Below, piece by piece: positions 19,352 to 29,020 of a stretch of DNA of 64,000 nucleotides. The stretch is taken from positions 22,028 to 86,027 of the forward strand of contig JAJQFE010000052.1 of NCBI GenBank assembly GCA_021201295.1. The letters run 5' to 3'. Within the stretch, counting starts at the first letter, position 1. Every line of letters begins with the position of its first letter. The notes beneath the pieces were generated by a model. The model was not told the DNA's origin. It saw only the letters and a program-made list of their open reading frames with translations, and did no database searches. Made by a program: the position numbers and the translations under genes. Source of the DNA: Tannerellaceae bacterium (GTDB taxonomy: Bacteria; Bacteroidota; Bacteroidia; Bacteroidales; Tannerellaceae).

Positions 19352-20467
19352 ATGAAAAAGAAGACAGTAAAAGCAACTTGTTTGTTTGTATGCATGATGG
19401 CTATGATTGGGTGTAATAGTACTCCATCAGTAGCCCCGGAAGCAACGTATGCCACTCTCCGCATCAGTAAAGCTGACCGGGAACTATCCGACTCTTATCC
19501 GGCCACAATCCGTGGACGGCAGGATATTGATATTTTTCCGCAGGTAGGCGGATTTATTTCTGAAGTTTGTGTAAAAGAGGGACAGAAAGTAACCCAAGGA
19601 CAACCTTTGTTCATTATTGACCAGGTACCTTACAAAGCGGCTTTGCAGACAGCAGAAGCTAATGTGGCAGCTGCGAAAGCCGGTGTGGCTACCGCTCAGT
19701 TGACCTATGACAGTAAAAAAGTATTATTTGAGCGCAATGTGATCTCCCAGTTTGATTTGTCAACCGCCGAAAATAACCTGTTGACTGCTAAAGCACAGCT
19801 GGCACAGGCGGAAGCACAGGAAACCTATGCCAGAAATGACCTTTCCTATACCGTCGTAAAAAGTCCGGCAAATGGGGTGGTAGGAACTCTGCCTTACCGG
19901 GTCGGTGCGCTGGTAAGTGCTTCTGTTCCCAAACCCCTGACTACTATTTCGGATAATTCAGATATGTATGTATATTTTTCCATGACAGAAAATCAACTGC
20001 TTTCCCTCACCCGGCAATATGGTTCCGTAGAGGAAGCACTCCGGTCTATGCCGGATATCCAACTGCTTCTGAGTGACGGGTCTTTGTATCCTCAACCGGG
20101 ACGGATTGAAACCATCAGCGGAGTGATTGACCTGGCAACAGGAAGTGTATCCCTGCGGGCTGTTTTTCCTAATGAAAACCGTTTGCTGCATAGTGGCGGA
20201 TCCGGAAATGTAGTGCTCCCTTACCATAAATCCGACTGCCTGGTTATTCCTCAGATTGCTACTATGGAAATACAGGATAAAGTCTTTGTTTACCAGGTAG
20301 TAGATGGAACAGCCGAACGTAAAATGGTGCAGGCGGTTCCCACAGGAGATGGCAGGGAATATATTGTAGAAGCAGGCCTGAATGATGGAGATATCATTGT
20401 TGCGGAAGGGGTTGGCCTGATCCGTCCGGGAACTCCTATACAAACTAAACCAGCAACACAACACTAA
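19352..20467 (+). CDS. RND efflux periplasmic adaptor (AcrA/HlyD family), lipoprotein
   Basis: The membrane-fusion subunit of a tripartite RND pump, 371 aa. A lipobox ends in MAMIGC. The barrel-sandwich/lipoyl part contains DIDIFPQVGGFISEVCVKEGQKV, and the alpha-hairpin is rich in Ala and Gln (AEANVAAAKAGVATAQLTYD). Beta-barrel and membrane-proximal domains follow, ending IRPGTPIQTKP. The frame is intact. The permease start lies 6 bases downstream, so the genes form one operon with the OMF gene. Confidence 0.93.
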   Translation: MKKKTVKATCLFVCMMAMIGCNSTPSVAPEATYATLRISKADRELSDSYPATIRGRQDIDIFPQVGGFISEVCVKEGQKVTQGQPLFIIDQVPYKAALQTAEANVAAAKAGVATAQLTYDSKKVLFERNVISQFDLSTAENNLLTAKAQLAQAEAQETYARNDLSYTVVKSPANGVVGTLPYRVGALVSASVPKPLTTISDNSDMYVYFSMTENQLLSLTRQYGSVEEALRSMPDIQLLLSDGSLYPQPGRIETISGVIDLATGSVSLRAVFPNENRLLHSGGSGNVVLPYHKSDCLVIPQIATMEIQDKVFVYQVVDGTAERKMVQAVPTGDGREYIVEAGLNDGDIIVAEGVGLIRPGTPIQTKPATQH

Positions 20468-20473
20468 TTGAAT

Positions 20474-23400
20474 ATGACACTTAAATATTTTATAGACCGT
20501 CCTGTGCTTTCGGCGGTCATCTCTATTACGATCGTATTAGGGGGAATTATCGGTCTGGTAAGCTTACCGGTAGAACAGTATCCGGACATCGCGCCGCCTA
20601 CTGTTATGGTAACGACCTCTTACACAGGAGCCAGTGCGGAAACCCTGCAAAACAGTGTAATCGCTCCCCTGGAAGAGGCCATCAACGGGGTAGAGAATAT
20701 GACCTATATGACTTCTTCGGCCACAAACTCCGGAACTGTCAGTATCAATGTCTATTTTAAACAGGGTACAGACCCGGATATGGCAGCTGTCAACGTGCAG
20801 AATAAGGTATCCAGGGCGACCGGTTCCCTACCTTCGGAGGTAACCAAAGTAGGGGTTCAGACCTTCAAGCGGCAGACCAGTATGTTAAAGATCTTTTCAC
20901 TATATAGTCTGGATGGATCCTATGACAATAAATTCCTGAGTAATTATCTGAAGATTAACCTACAACCCCAGATCCTTCATATTACCGGAGTAGGAGAACT
21001 GGTGGTCATGGGTGGTAATTATAGTATGCGGATCTGGATGAAACCGGATGTGATGGCACAATATGGCTTAGTTCCTGCAGATGTAACAGAAGCTTTGGCA
21101 GAACAGAATATAGAGTCTGCGACAGGAGCCTTCGGAGAGAATTCCGACCACACCTATCAGTATACGATGAAATACCGGGGCCGTCTGGTGACTCCCGAAG
21201 AATTTGATGAAATTGTGATCCGTGCGTTACCGGACGGTGAGGTGCTGAAGCTAAAAGATATAGCCATGGTGGAAATTGGAGAACAGGAATATGCCTATGC
21301 AGGTACCACCAATGGTCAACCCGGTATTTCCTGTATGGTTTTCCAGACCGCAGGATCCAATGCGACAGAAGTTATTCAGGAAATAGACGCGCTGCTGGAA
21401 GAAGCCCGGAAAGATCTACCGGAAGGAGTAGATATCGTAGAGTTAATGAGTACCAATGATTTCCTGTTCGCTTACATTGGTGAAGTAATTAAAACTTTAA
21501 TTGAAGCGGTTATTCTGGTTATTCTGATCGTTTATCTCTTTTTACAGGATCTGCGCTCCACTGTGATTCCCTTGATCGGTATTATTGTTTCCTTAGTAGG
21601 TACATTTGTCTTCCTCTCTTTTGCCGGTTTTAGTATTAACCTGCTTACGCTGTTTGCGCTTGTACTGGCTATCGGGACGGTGGTGGATGATGCCATTATT
21701 GTCGTCGAGGCCGTGCAGGCCAGGTTTGATGTCGGGTATCGTTCTTCCTATATGGCAGCGAATGATGCCATGAAAGGGGTAACGTCTGCGATTATTACTT
21801 CCACCCTGGTATTTATGGCCGTATTTATTCCGGTATCCATGATGGGAGGAACATCCAGAACCTTTTATACACAGTTTGGTATCACTATGGCAGTGGCAGT
21901 AGGTATCTCTGCGTTGAACGCATTAACTCTTTCGCCTGCTCTTTGTGCATTACTACTGACTCCGTACGTAGATGAGAACGGAGAAGAGAGAAATAATTTC
22001 GCTTCCCGTTTCCATAAAGCTTTCAATACGGCTTTCGACACGATTATTCAAAAATATCAGCATGGAGTCTTTCTGTTTATTAAACGTCCCTGGCTTACCT
22101 GGGGCACCCTGATCCTGTCTTTTGTTATCTTAGTCTTTTTGATGCAAAATACAAAAACCGGATTGGTTCCGGACGAAGATATGGGTGTGGCTTTTATTAA
22201 TGTGAATACTACACCCGGTAGTTCGCTGCAACATACGCTGGAGGTCATGGATGAAATAGAAAGCCGGGTTTCCACCATTCCTTAGCTCAAGACCTATTCG
22301 AAAGTAGCCGGCTACGGCCAGATTGCCGGACAGGGACCGACGTATGGAATGATGACGATCAAACTCAAACCGTGGGATCAGCGCCCAGGGAAAGAGGATA
22401 ATGTAAAGGCTGTAATTGCAGATATTTACAGACGGACAGCGGACGTAAAAGATGCTTCTGTTTTTGTTATGGCTCCCCCGATGATTACCGGATATGGAAC
22501 CGGTAACGGGTTTGACCTGCACCTGCAGGATCGCCGGGGTGTGGATCTGGCTACTTTTTATGGGTATGCCCAGGAATTTATTGCCGAACTGAATAAACGT
22601 CCGAAAATTGCTTTGGCTTATACCTCGTTTAATATTTCAAACCCTCAGTGGCTGGTAGATGTCGATGCCGTGAGGTGCAAACGGGCAGGTATCAGTCCGG
22701 GCGAAGTGCTGAATACACTTTCCGGATATTATGGCGGGTAGTATGTCTCTAACTTCAACCGTTTTTCAAAGATCTATTATGTGATGATCCAGGCTTCTCC
22801 GGAATACCAGTTGGATCCTGCCTCCTTAGATAAAGTGTTTGTGCGTATAGGAGATGAAATGGCTCCGATCAGTCAGTTTGTCACCCTGACCAAAGTATAT
22901 GGAGCAGATGCCCTAAAGCGATTTAATATGTATAATTCCATAGGGATTAACGGAACCTCTGCAGATGGATATAGTTCCGGTGATGCCATCCGTGCCATCC
23001 AGGAAGTAGCCGCTACTCATCTGCCTCAGGGATATGGGTATGAGTTCGCAGGGATCAGCCGGGAAGAGAGCCAGAATACCAGTAGCACCGTGGTTATTTT
23101 CATTATCTGCCTGGTATTCATTTACCTGATTTTAAGTGCGCTCTATGAAAGTTTCCTGATCCCCTTTGCCGTGATCCTTTCCGTTCCCTGTGGATTGATG
23201 GGTAGCTTCCTGTTTGCCAAAGCGATGGGCTTGAAAAACAATATTTATTTACAAACGGGACTTATTATGTTGATCGGGTTATTGGCCAAAACGGCGATCC
23301 TGCTGACTGAGTATGCTTCCGAACGTCGGGCCAGTGGTATGTCGCTGGCCAGTGCAGCCATCTCTGCGGCAAAAGCCCGTCTGCGTCCGATCCTGATGAC

Positions 23401-23671
23401 TGCGTTAACCATGATTTTTGGTATGCTACCTCTGGTGTTCTCTACCGGAGTAGGAGCAAACGGGAACAGTTCCCTGGGAACAGGGGTCGTAGGGGGAATG
23501 CTGATCGGTACATTGGCCCTGTTATTCCTGGTTCCATCGCTGTTTATCATATTCCAGTATCTCCAGGAAAAGGTAAAACCTGTAGAATATAATCCGCATC
23601 CGGATTGGGCTATACAGGCAGAAATCGAGGAAAATGAAAAAAGAAAAAAGCACATCCAAAAAAGTAAACGA
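20474..23671 (+). pseudogene. RND efflux permease (AcrB/HAE1 family) with two in-frame TAGs
   Basis: The inner-membrane pump protein, about 1066 aa if read through. It shows FIDRPVLSAVISI at the start, the RND motif GTVVDDAIIVVEAV with the proton-relay Asp pair, and a matching second half (LIGLLAKTAILLTEYA). TAG codons at 22283-22285 (after RVSTIP) and 22739-22741 (after GYYGG) stop the frame; homologues normally continue with Gln at such sites. At the C-terminus the frame runs through without a stop into the next gene, because one A is gained or lost in the A-runs around 23637-23650. The pump is probably non-functional unless the TAGs are suppressed. Confidence 0.9.
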
Positions 23672-25036
23672 ATGAAAAAAATAATTTTGATCCTTACCGT
23701 AGCCTGTTTATCCGGCTGCGGATTATATAAACCCTATCATCGTCCGGCCGATATACAGGTAGATGGATTGTTTGGTACGGAATATGAAACCGGGGATACG
23801 GTTACTATCGCTGACCTGGGATGGCGGGAATTGTTTACGGATCCGGATTTGCAGGCACTGATCGAATATGGAATAGAGAATAATACGGATTTGCAGATTG
23901 CTCACTGGCGGGTTCGTCAGGCGGAAGCGGCCCTGAGCACATCACGGCTGGCCTTTCTCCCTTCCCTGCATCTGACCCCGGAAGGTAGCCTGAGTAGTTT
24001 TGACGGGGCAAGCCCTAACAAAGTGTATAGTATTCCGGTAGTGGCCAGCTGGGAAATTGATGTATTCGGTAAATTGCAAAATGCCAATAAACGTACCAAA
24101 GCGGCTTATCTCCAGAGCCATGAATATGTGCAGGTTGTCCGTACCCGGTTAATTGCCTCCATAGCCAATTATTACTATACACTGTTGATGTTGGATGCCC
24201 AGTATGAAATCTCTGTTCAGACTGCTGCCAGCTGGTATAAAAGCGTAGAGATCATGCGGGCCATGAAAGAAGCCGGGATGACCAATGAGGCGGGAGTAGC
24301 TCAGATGGAAGCCAGTTATTTTGCGATTGAAACCTCCGTGCATGATCTGTATCAGCAAATCAATGAACTGGAGAATAATCTGGCTGTTTTACTGGGAGAG
24401 ACTCCGCAGGAAGTGTTCAGAGGTAAACTGGCAGGACAGTCTTTCCCGACGGATCTGGCTGTGGGTGTGCCTCTGCAGTTACTGACCCATCGTCCAGATG
24501 TGAAAAGTGCGGAATTATCCCTTATGCAAGCCCATTATGCTACCAACGAAGTGCGGGCTTCCCTGTATCCCTCCATTACCCTGGCCGGGAGTGCCGGCTG
24601 GACCAACAGTACCGGAGGATATATCGTTAATCCGGGTAAACTATTATGGAGTGCGGCAGCTTCCCTGACCCAGCCTCTTTTCAATAAAGAAATTCGCCGG
24701 GCACAGGTGAAGATTGCTGAGGCACAGCGTCAGGAAGCCATCCTGAATTTCCAGCAAACCTTATTGAACGCAGGTGCGGAAGTGAATAATGCCCTGACCC
24801 AGTATCAGGTGGCACGTGACAAACAACAACTTCGTGAGCAGCAGATCACTTCCTTAGAAACAGCGGTAGAAAGTACGGAGCTACTCATGAATCACGGCTC
24901 TGTTACGTACCTGGATATTCTTACAGCCCGGCAATCCTTATTATCCGCTCAGCTAAGTCAGGTAGCGGATAAATTCAGTGAGATACAGGGTGTGGTCAAT
25001 TTATATCATGCTTTGGGCGGAGGACGCGAACTTTAG
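23672..25036 (+). CDS. RND efflux outer-membrane factor (OprM/TolC family), lipoprotein
   Basis: The outer-membrane channel of the tripartite pump, 454 aa from ATG 23672. It has a lipobox (TVACLSGCGLYKPY) and two homologous coiled-coil halves (QIAHWRVRQAEAALSTSRL; GSAGWTNSTGGYI; VTYLDILTARQSLLSAQLSQ), and ends ALGGGREL with TAG. The frame is intact. It is now in the same frame as the upstream permease with no stop between them, so a readthrough product would be a permease-OMF fusion. Independent initiation at its own ATG remains possible. Confidence 0.92.
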   Translation: MKKIILILTVACLSGCGLYKPYHRPADIQVDGLFGTEYETGDTVTIADLGWRELFTDPDLQALIEYGIENNTDLQIAHWRVRQAEAALSTSRLAFLPSLHLTPEGSLSSFDGASPNKVYSIPVVASWEIDVFGKLQNANKRTKAAYLQSHEYVQVVRTRLIASIANYYYTLLMLDAQYEISVQTAASWYKSVEIMRAMKEAGMTNEAGVAQMEASYFAIETSVHDLYQQINELENNLAVLLGETPQEVFRGKLAGQSFPTDLAVGVPLQLLTHRPDVKSAELSLMQAHYATNEVRASLYPSITLAGSAGWTNSTGGYIVNPGKLLWSAAASLTQPLFNKEIRRAQVKIAEAQRQEAILNFQQTLLNAGAEVNNALTQYQVARDKQQLREQQITSLETAVESTELLMNHGSVTYLDILTARQSLLSAQLSQVADKFSEIQGVVNLYHALGGGREL

Positions 25037-25080
25037 TACAACACTGTTATTTTTCATTTATAACTAATTCGGGTTTTTGA

Positions 25081-25108
25081 GGGAAGTACACTGTGAAGCG
25101 TACTTCCC
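25081..25108 (+). terminator. Hairpin after the efflux operon
   Basis: A perfect 9-bp stem (GGGAAGTAC/GTACTTCCC) with a 10-base loop, 45 bases after the OMF stop. The T-rich tail is weak. Confidence 0.55.
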
Positions 25109-25184
25109 TTGATTTATGTCCGGAAAGATCCGGTCCTTTTGGGTAAAAGTGTATCATAAGCGAAGTCTATAGCGTAAACTTATT

Positions 25185-25192
25185 TATCTTTG
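25185..25192 (+). promoter_or_regulatory. -7 box TATCTTTG
   Basis: An exact TAnnTTTG match 57 bases before the winged-helix gene start. Confidence 0.45.
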
Positions 25193-25248
25193 CATAAAAT
25201 CATCCGATCAGTTCCTGTGACAAGCAGGATCGTATTAAAACCAGCGCT

Positions 25249-25535
25249 ATGTTTAAACCATTAGATCCGCTTCTGCACTCAGAATTACGGCTGGCTGTCA
25301 TGTCATTACTGATGATGATGGAAGAGGCGGACTTTGTATATATAAAAAAGAGAGAAAAGCCACTTCCGGCAACCTGAGTGTTCAGATTGAAAAACTGAGC
25401 GAAGCCGAATATATTGAAGTGGAGAAAAGCTTTATGGGCAAAAGACCCCGTACGGCCTGTAAAGTAACAGCCAAAGGCCAGCAGGCCTTTGCAGACTATG
25501 TAGAAGCTCTCAAAAGCTATTTCACACCCGAATAA
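25249..25535 (+). pseudogene. Small winged-helix (MarR/ArsR-like) regulator, frameshifted
   Basis: A reconstructed 95-aa winged-helix protein. It begins MFKPLDPLLHSELRLAVMSLL, continues with the recognition helix ATSGNLSVQIEKLSEAEYI, the wing MGKRPRTACKVTAKGQQAF, and ends SYFTPE at TAA 25533-25535. The frame breaks between about 25330 and 25346, near an AAAAAGAGAGAAAAG stretch. One added base restores 96 codons. Short proteins of this type are DNA-binding sensors in many Bacteroidetes. No target is evident. Confidence 0.75.
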
Positions 25536-25571
25536 TCTCAGGCGGACATAAATAAAACGGAAACTTTTTGT

Positions 25572-25600
25572 TTGGTAAATCAAATAATATATATCTTTGC
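25572..25600 (+). promoter_or_regulatory. Promoter of the riboswitch-btuB unit
   Basis: TTTG at 25572-25575, a 17-base spacer, then the exact -7 TATCTTTG at 25593-25600. This is the best match to the Bacteroidetes consensus in the window. Confidence 0.65.
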
Positions 25601-25604
25601 AGCC

Positions 25605-25845
25605 GGATAATGGTGTAACCGGTTCATATCCATGACCGGTTAGTAAAAGGGAATCCGGTGAAAGTCCGGAGCTGTGCCCGTAGCTGTAAGTTCCGTAATC
25701 CTCGGTAATCTTCATTGCCACTGACGATTAATTGAATGGAAAGTTGAAAATTGATTAGCGGATATGTATCAGTTTTTCCATTTAAAAAGTTGGGAAGGCC
25801 ACCGGTTGAAGGAGAACAAGCCAGAAAACCTGCCATCATTCTTTT
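25605..25845 (+). ncRNA. Cobalamin (B12) riboswitch upstream of btuB
   Basis: The conserved aptamer core is readable: the segment starting GGGAATCCGGTGAAAGTCC near 25649, the GAGCTGTGCCCGTAGCTG segment, the B12-box word GCCACTG at 25717-25723, GGGAAGG near 25792, and the 3' closing segment GCCAGAAAACCTGCC ending about 25834. A hairpin follows before the ATG. Such aptamers bind adenosyl- or methylcobalamin and turn off B12 uptake genes. The gene directly downstream is btuB, which agrees. Confidence 0.92.
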
Positions 25846-25850
25846 AGTGC

Positions 25851-25864
25851 ATACCCTCGGGTAT
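25851..25864 (+). promoter_or_regulatory. Expression-platform hairpin between aptamer and btuB
   Basis: A perfect ATACC/GGTAT inverted repeat (loop CTCG) 22 bases before the btuB ATG. Its place between aptamer and start codon suggests control of translation initiation rather than termination, since no T-run follows. Confidence 0.45.
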
Positions 25865-25885
25865 AGGGTGTGGAAACGGAACCAT

Positions 25886-27892
25886 ATGCAACGATTTTTT
25901 ATAGGTAGAGCATCGATAGTGCTCCTTCTGTATTTATTCTCTGCAGGACAGGTATCTGCACAGGAGAAAGACAGCACTCTACACCAGCAACTTTCCAATG
26001 TAGAAGTGGTGGAAAAGATACGTCCTGCCGTTACCCGCCAGGGATCTCCCTGGCAACTGATGGATCGTGGTAGTATGGATCGGCTTGGCCTTCAGGACCT
26101 CTCGGATGCGGTGCGGCGTTTTTCGGGAGTAACCGTAAAAGATTATGGCGGTATAGGCGGCTTAAAAACTATTTCAGTCCGTAGTCTGGGGGCTCAGCAC
26201 ACAGCGGTCAGTTATGACGGGATCACTATTTCCGATACACAGAGTGGTCAGGTGGATATCAGCCGTTTTTCTTTAGACAACATAGAATCCTTAGTCTTAT
26301 CCATCGGTCAGACAGATGACATTTTTCAGACAGCCCGTCTGTATGCTTCTGCCGGAGCCCTGAGCATACAAACCGAAATGCCTGATTTCCGGGACCGGCC
26401 CTTCCGGCTGACTGGTAGAGTAAAGACCGGCTCTTTTGGGTTTGTAAATCCATCCTTCCGGTATGATCAGAAAATAACCGAGACCTATTCCTTTTCCCTG
26501 CATACGGACTGGATGCGTGCCGATGGGCAGTATCCCTACACATTTACCAACGGGACTGTTATTACTGAAGAAAAAAGGAAAAACAGCGATATCACTAATT
26601 TCCGCACAGAAGTCAATCTGTATGCGGATTGGAAAACAAAAGGAACCCTTCGGGTAAAAGGCTATTGGTTTGATTCTGAGAGAGGATTACCTGGCTCTGT
26701 CATTTTATATAATGACTATCATAAGGAACGGCTACAAAACCGGAATGGTTTTACACAGGCTCTCTATGAAAGGGAACTGAATGACCGCTTCTCTTGGAAA
26801 GGACAGGCTAAATTTGATTATGCCTGGACCCGTTACCAGGATTTTCATAGTAAATATATAGACGGGAAACAGACCGATGTCTATACCCAACGGGAGTATT
26901 ACGGTTCAGCAGCCCTGCTGTATCGTCCTTTGCAAACTCTTTCGTTTTCCCTGGCAGAAGACTTCTTTGTCAACACCTTAGATGCCACGACTCCGAAATG
27001 TCCTTTCCCCACCCGCTATACCTCCCTGACGGCCTTTTCCGGACAGTATCAGACATCCCATCTGACCCTTACCGGGAGTTTGCTGTATACCTATCTGACT
27101 GAAGAACTGGAGATTGGAGACGCGGCGGATGACCGGAAGCGTCTTTCTCCGGCCCTGAGTGTCTCCTATCGGCTTTTTCCGGATCAGAATCTGCGCATAC
27201 GGGCTTCTTATCAAGATATTTTCAGAACCCCCACCTTCAATGATCTGTATTATGACCGGTTGGGAAATAAAGAATTAGACTCAGAAAAAGCTACACAATA
27301 TAATCTCGGTCTGACCTGGAGCGGAACCGTTCCGGGTCTCAGGCTGGATTATCTGAGCGTAACGGCAGATGGATATTATAACCGGGTAAAAGACAAGATC
27401 GTGGCTCTCCCTACGATGTTTATCTGGAAAATGATGAATATGGGAAGAGTGGATATAAAAGGAGTCGATGTGAATCTTTCCTCTCGTTGGTGCCTTCCCG
27501 CTGATATGTTCCTGCAGATAGACGGATTCTACAGTTGGCAGGATGCCACAGATGCCACTGATCAAACGTCCAAAGTGTATGGCCACCAGCTCCCTTATAC
27601 ACCCCTGCATTCCGGCAATATGGCTGTTTCACTGGAAAATCCCTGGGTAAATGTCAGCTGGTTAATGACCATCATGGGAGAGCGTTATTCCCTGGCCCAG
27701 AATATAGAAGCTAACCGGATGGATTCCTATGTGGAACAGCAAATCTCTTTCAACCGGACCTGCCGGCTCGGCAGGGTTTCTGCGCGATTGAGTGCGGAAA
27801 TCATCAATCTGGGGAATGTGACGTACGACGTGATCCGGTATTATCCGATGCCGGGTAGATCCTGGCGGATAGGTATAATGATCGTTTATTAA
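25886..27892 (+). CDS. btuB: TonB-dependent cobalamin receptor BtuB
   Basis: An outer-membrane TonB-dependent transporter, 668 aa from ATG 25886 (signal peptide MQRFFIGRASIVLLLYLFS). An earlier in-frame start would lie inside the riboswitch and is rejected. The plug domain is visible (LSDAVRRFSGVTVKDYGGIGG, SVRSLGAQHTAVSYDGI), followed by about 22 beta strands and a terminal aromatic (MIVY). The assignment to B12 rests on the riboswitch and the BtuG-like neighbour. The frame is intact. Confidence 0.92.
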   Translation: MQRFFIGRASIVLLLYLFSAGQVSAQEKDSTLHQQLSNVEVVEKIRPAVTRQGSPWQLMDRGSMDRLGLQDLSDAVRRFSGVTVKDYGGIGGLKTISVRSLGAQHTAVSYDGITISDTQSGQVDISRFSLDNIESLVLSIGQTDDIFQTARLYASAGALSIQTEMPDFRDRPFRLTGRVKTGSFGFVNPSFRYDQKITETYSFSLHTDWMRADGQYPYTFTNGTVITEEKRKNSDITNFRTEVNLYADWKTKGTLRVKGYWFDSERGLPGSVILYNDYHKERLQNRNGFTQALYERELNDRFSWKGQAKFDYAWTRYQDFHSKYIDGKQTDVYTQREYYGSAALLYRPLQTLSFSLAEDFFVNTLDATTPKCPFPTRYTSLTAFSGQYQTSHLTLTGSLLYTYLTEELEIGDAADDRKRLSPALSVSYRLFPDQNLRIRASYQDIFRTPTFNDLYYDRLGNKELDSEKATQYNLGLTWSGTVPGLRLDYLSVTADGYYNRVKDKIVALPTMFIWKMMNMGRVDIKGVDVNLSSRWCLPADMFLQIDGFYSWQDATDATDQTSKVYGHQLPYTPLHSGNMAVSLENPWVNVSWLMTIMGERYSLAQNIEANRMDSYVEQQISFNRTCRLGRVSARLSAEIINLGNVTYDVIRYYPMPGRSWRIGIMIVY

Positions 27893-27919
27893 ATATAAAT
27901 CATATAAAAATAAAAAGAG

Positions 27920-29017
27920 ATGAAAAAACATGTGTATGCACTGATGTGCGCCCTGCTGGTAAGCGGAACCCTTTTTTCCTGTAGTGATGACGAGAATGGG
28001 CCGGGCACTCCGGATCCGGTAAACCCTACCGGAGAGGTCAAAGGATTTTATATCCTGAACGGGGGAGACTATGGGGCTAATAATGCCTCTATCAGCTTCT
28101 TTGATGAGGAAGGGAAATTAGCCAATTCGGATATTTATTCCACTGCCAATGGCACTGGCTTAGGAGATTCCGGACAACAAATGATCCTGTACGGGACTAA
28201 ATTGTATGTGACAGTCACCAATTCTAACCGGTTGGTCGTGCTGGATCTGGACGGAAACCTGTTGCAAAAAATTGAACCTCTGGAAGACGGACAGCCGATG
28301 CATCCTCGTTATATGGCAACCCATGATGGGAAAGTATATATCAGCTACTATTACGGACATGCCGTAGCCGTTATGGACACCACCTCTTTATCGGTTTCCA
28401 GGGTGACAGAAGTCGGACGCTATCCGGAACAGTTAGTTGTTGCAGATGGTAAACTGTATGTGGCAAATTCCGGTGGAATGGATGATGGTAATTACGGAAC
28501 CACTCTTTCTGTGGTCGACCTGGAAACCCTGGAAGTGGAAAAAGAGATTGAAGTACTGATCAACCCGACAGAAGTAACTGCCGATAGCCGGAATAATATC
28601 TATGTGATCTCCATGGGTAATTATGGGGATATTAAAAATACGCTTCAACGCATCGATGCGGAAACCGGAGAGGTAGATATCATTGCCAACGCTACTAAAA
28701 TGACGCTGGTGAATGATGAGCTCTACACGATCTACGCACAATATGGTGAACCGGAAATGTTGTTTAAAAAATATGATACCCAAAGTTTTGATCCGGAAAC
28801 CAAAGAACTGGATGTAGTCACTTTCCTTTCTTCCGCGCCTGATTTTGTCTATCCGACTCTTTTTGCCGTGCATCCGTCTACCGGCCAGATCTATATCGGT
28901 GATGCCGTATATGGAGAAACAGGCTCGTTATACATCTATTCTTCTGCCGGTGCACAGATCGGGGAAGTCATTGACACAGCAGGCCCCAGTCCGGCCAGTA
29001 TCTGTTTTCTGGATTAA
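27920..29017 (+). CDS. btuG: BtuG-like surface lipoprotein (YncE-type beta-propeller)
   Basis: A 365-aa lipoprotein with a lipobox (GTLFSCSDD) and a seven-bladed beta-propeller of the YncE/DUF5074 type (repeats such as TKLYVTVTNSNRLVVLDLDG, GKVYISYYYGHAVAVMD, GKLYVANSGG). In Bacteroides, BtuG caps BtuB on the cell surface and binds B12 very tightly. Gene order here (riboswitch, btuB, this gene) is the expected one. It starts 28 bases after btuB. Confidence 0.85.
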   Translation: MKKHVYALMCALLVSGTLFSCSDDENGPGTPDPVNPTGEVKGFYILNGGDYGANNASISFFDEEGKLANSDIYSTANGTGLGDSGQQMILYGTKLYVTVTNSNRLVVLDLDGNLLQKIEPLEDGQPMHPRYMATHDGKVYISYYYGHAVAVMDTTSLSVSRVTEVGRYPEQLVVADGKLYVANSGGMDDGNYGTTLSVVDLETLEVEKEIEVLINPTEVTADSRNNIYVISMGNYGDIKNTLQRIDAETGEVDIIANATKMTLVNDELYTIYAQYGEPEMLFKKYDTQSFDPETKELDVVTFLSSAPDFVYPTLFAVHPSTGQIYIGDAVYGETGSLYIYSSAGAQIGEVIDTAGPSPASICFLD

Positions 29018-29020
29018 TCG

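Noticed and set aside
25751..25885. Longer BtuB N-terminus from 25751
   Set aside because: It would overlap the riboswitch aptamer, and the signal peptide begins at 25886.
25624..25998. A 124-aa minus-strand ORF across the riboswitch and btuB start
   Set aside because: It is antisense to a clear cobalamin riboswitch and the BtuB signal peptide.
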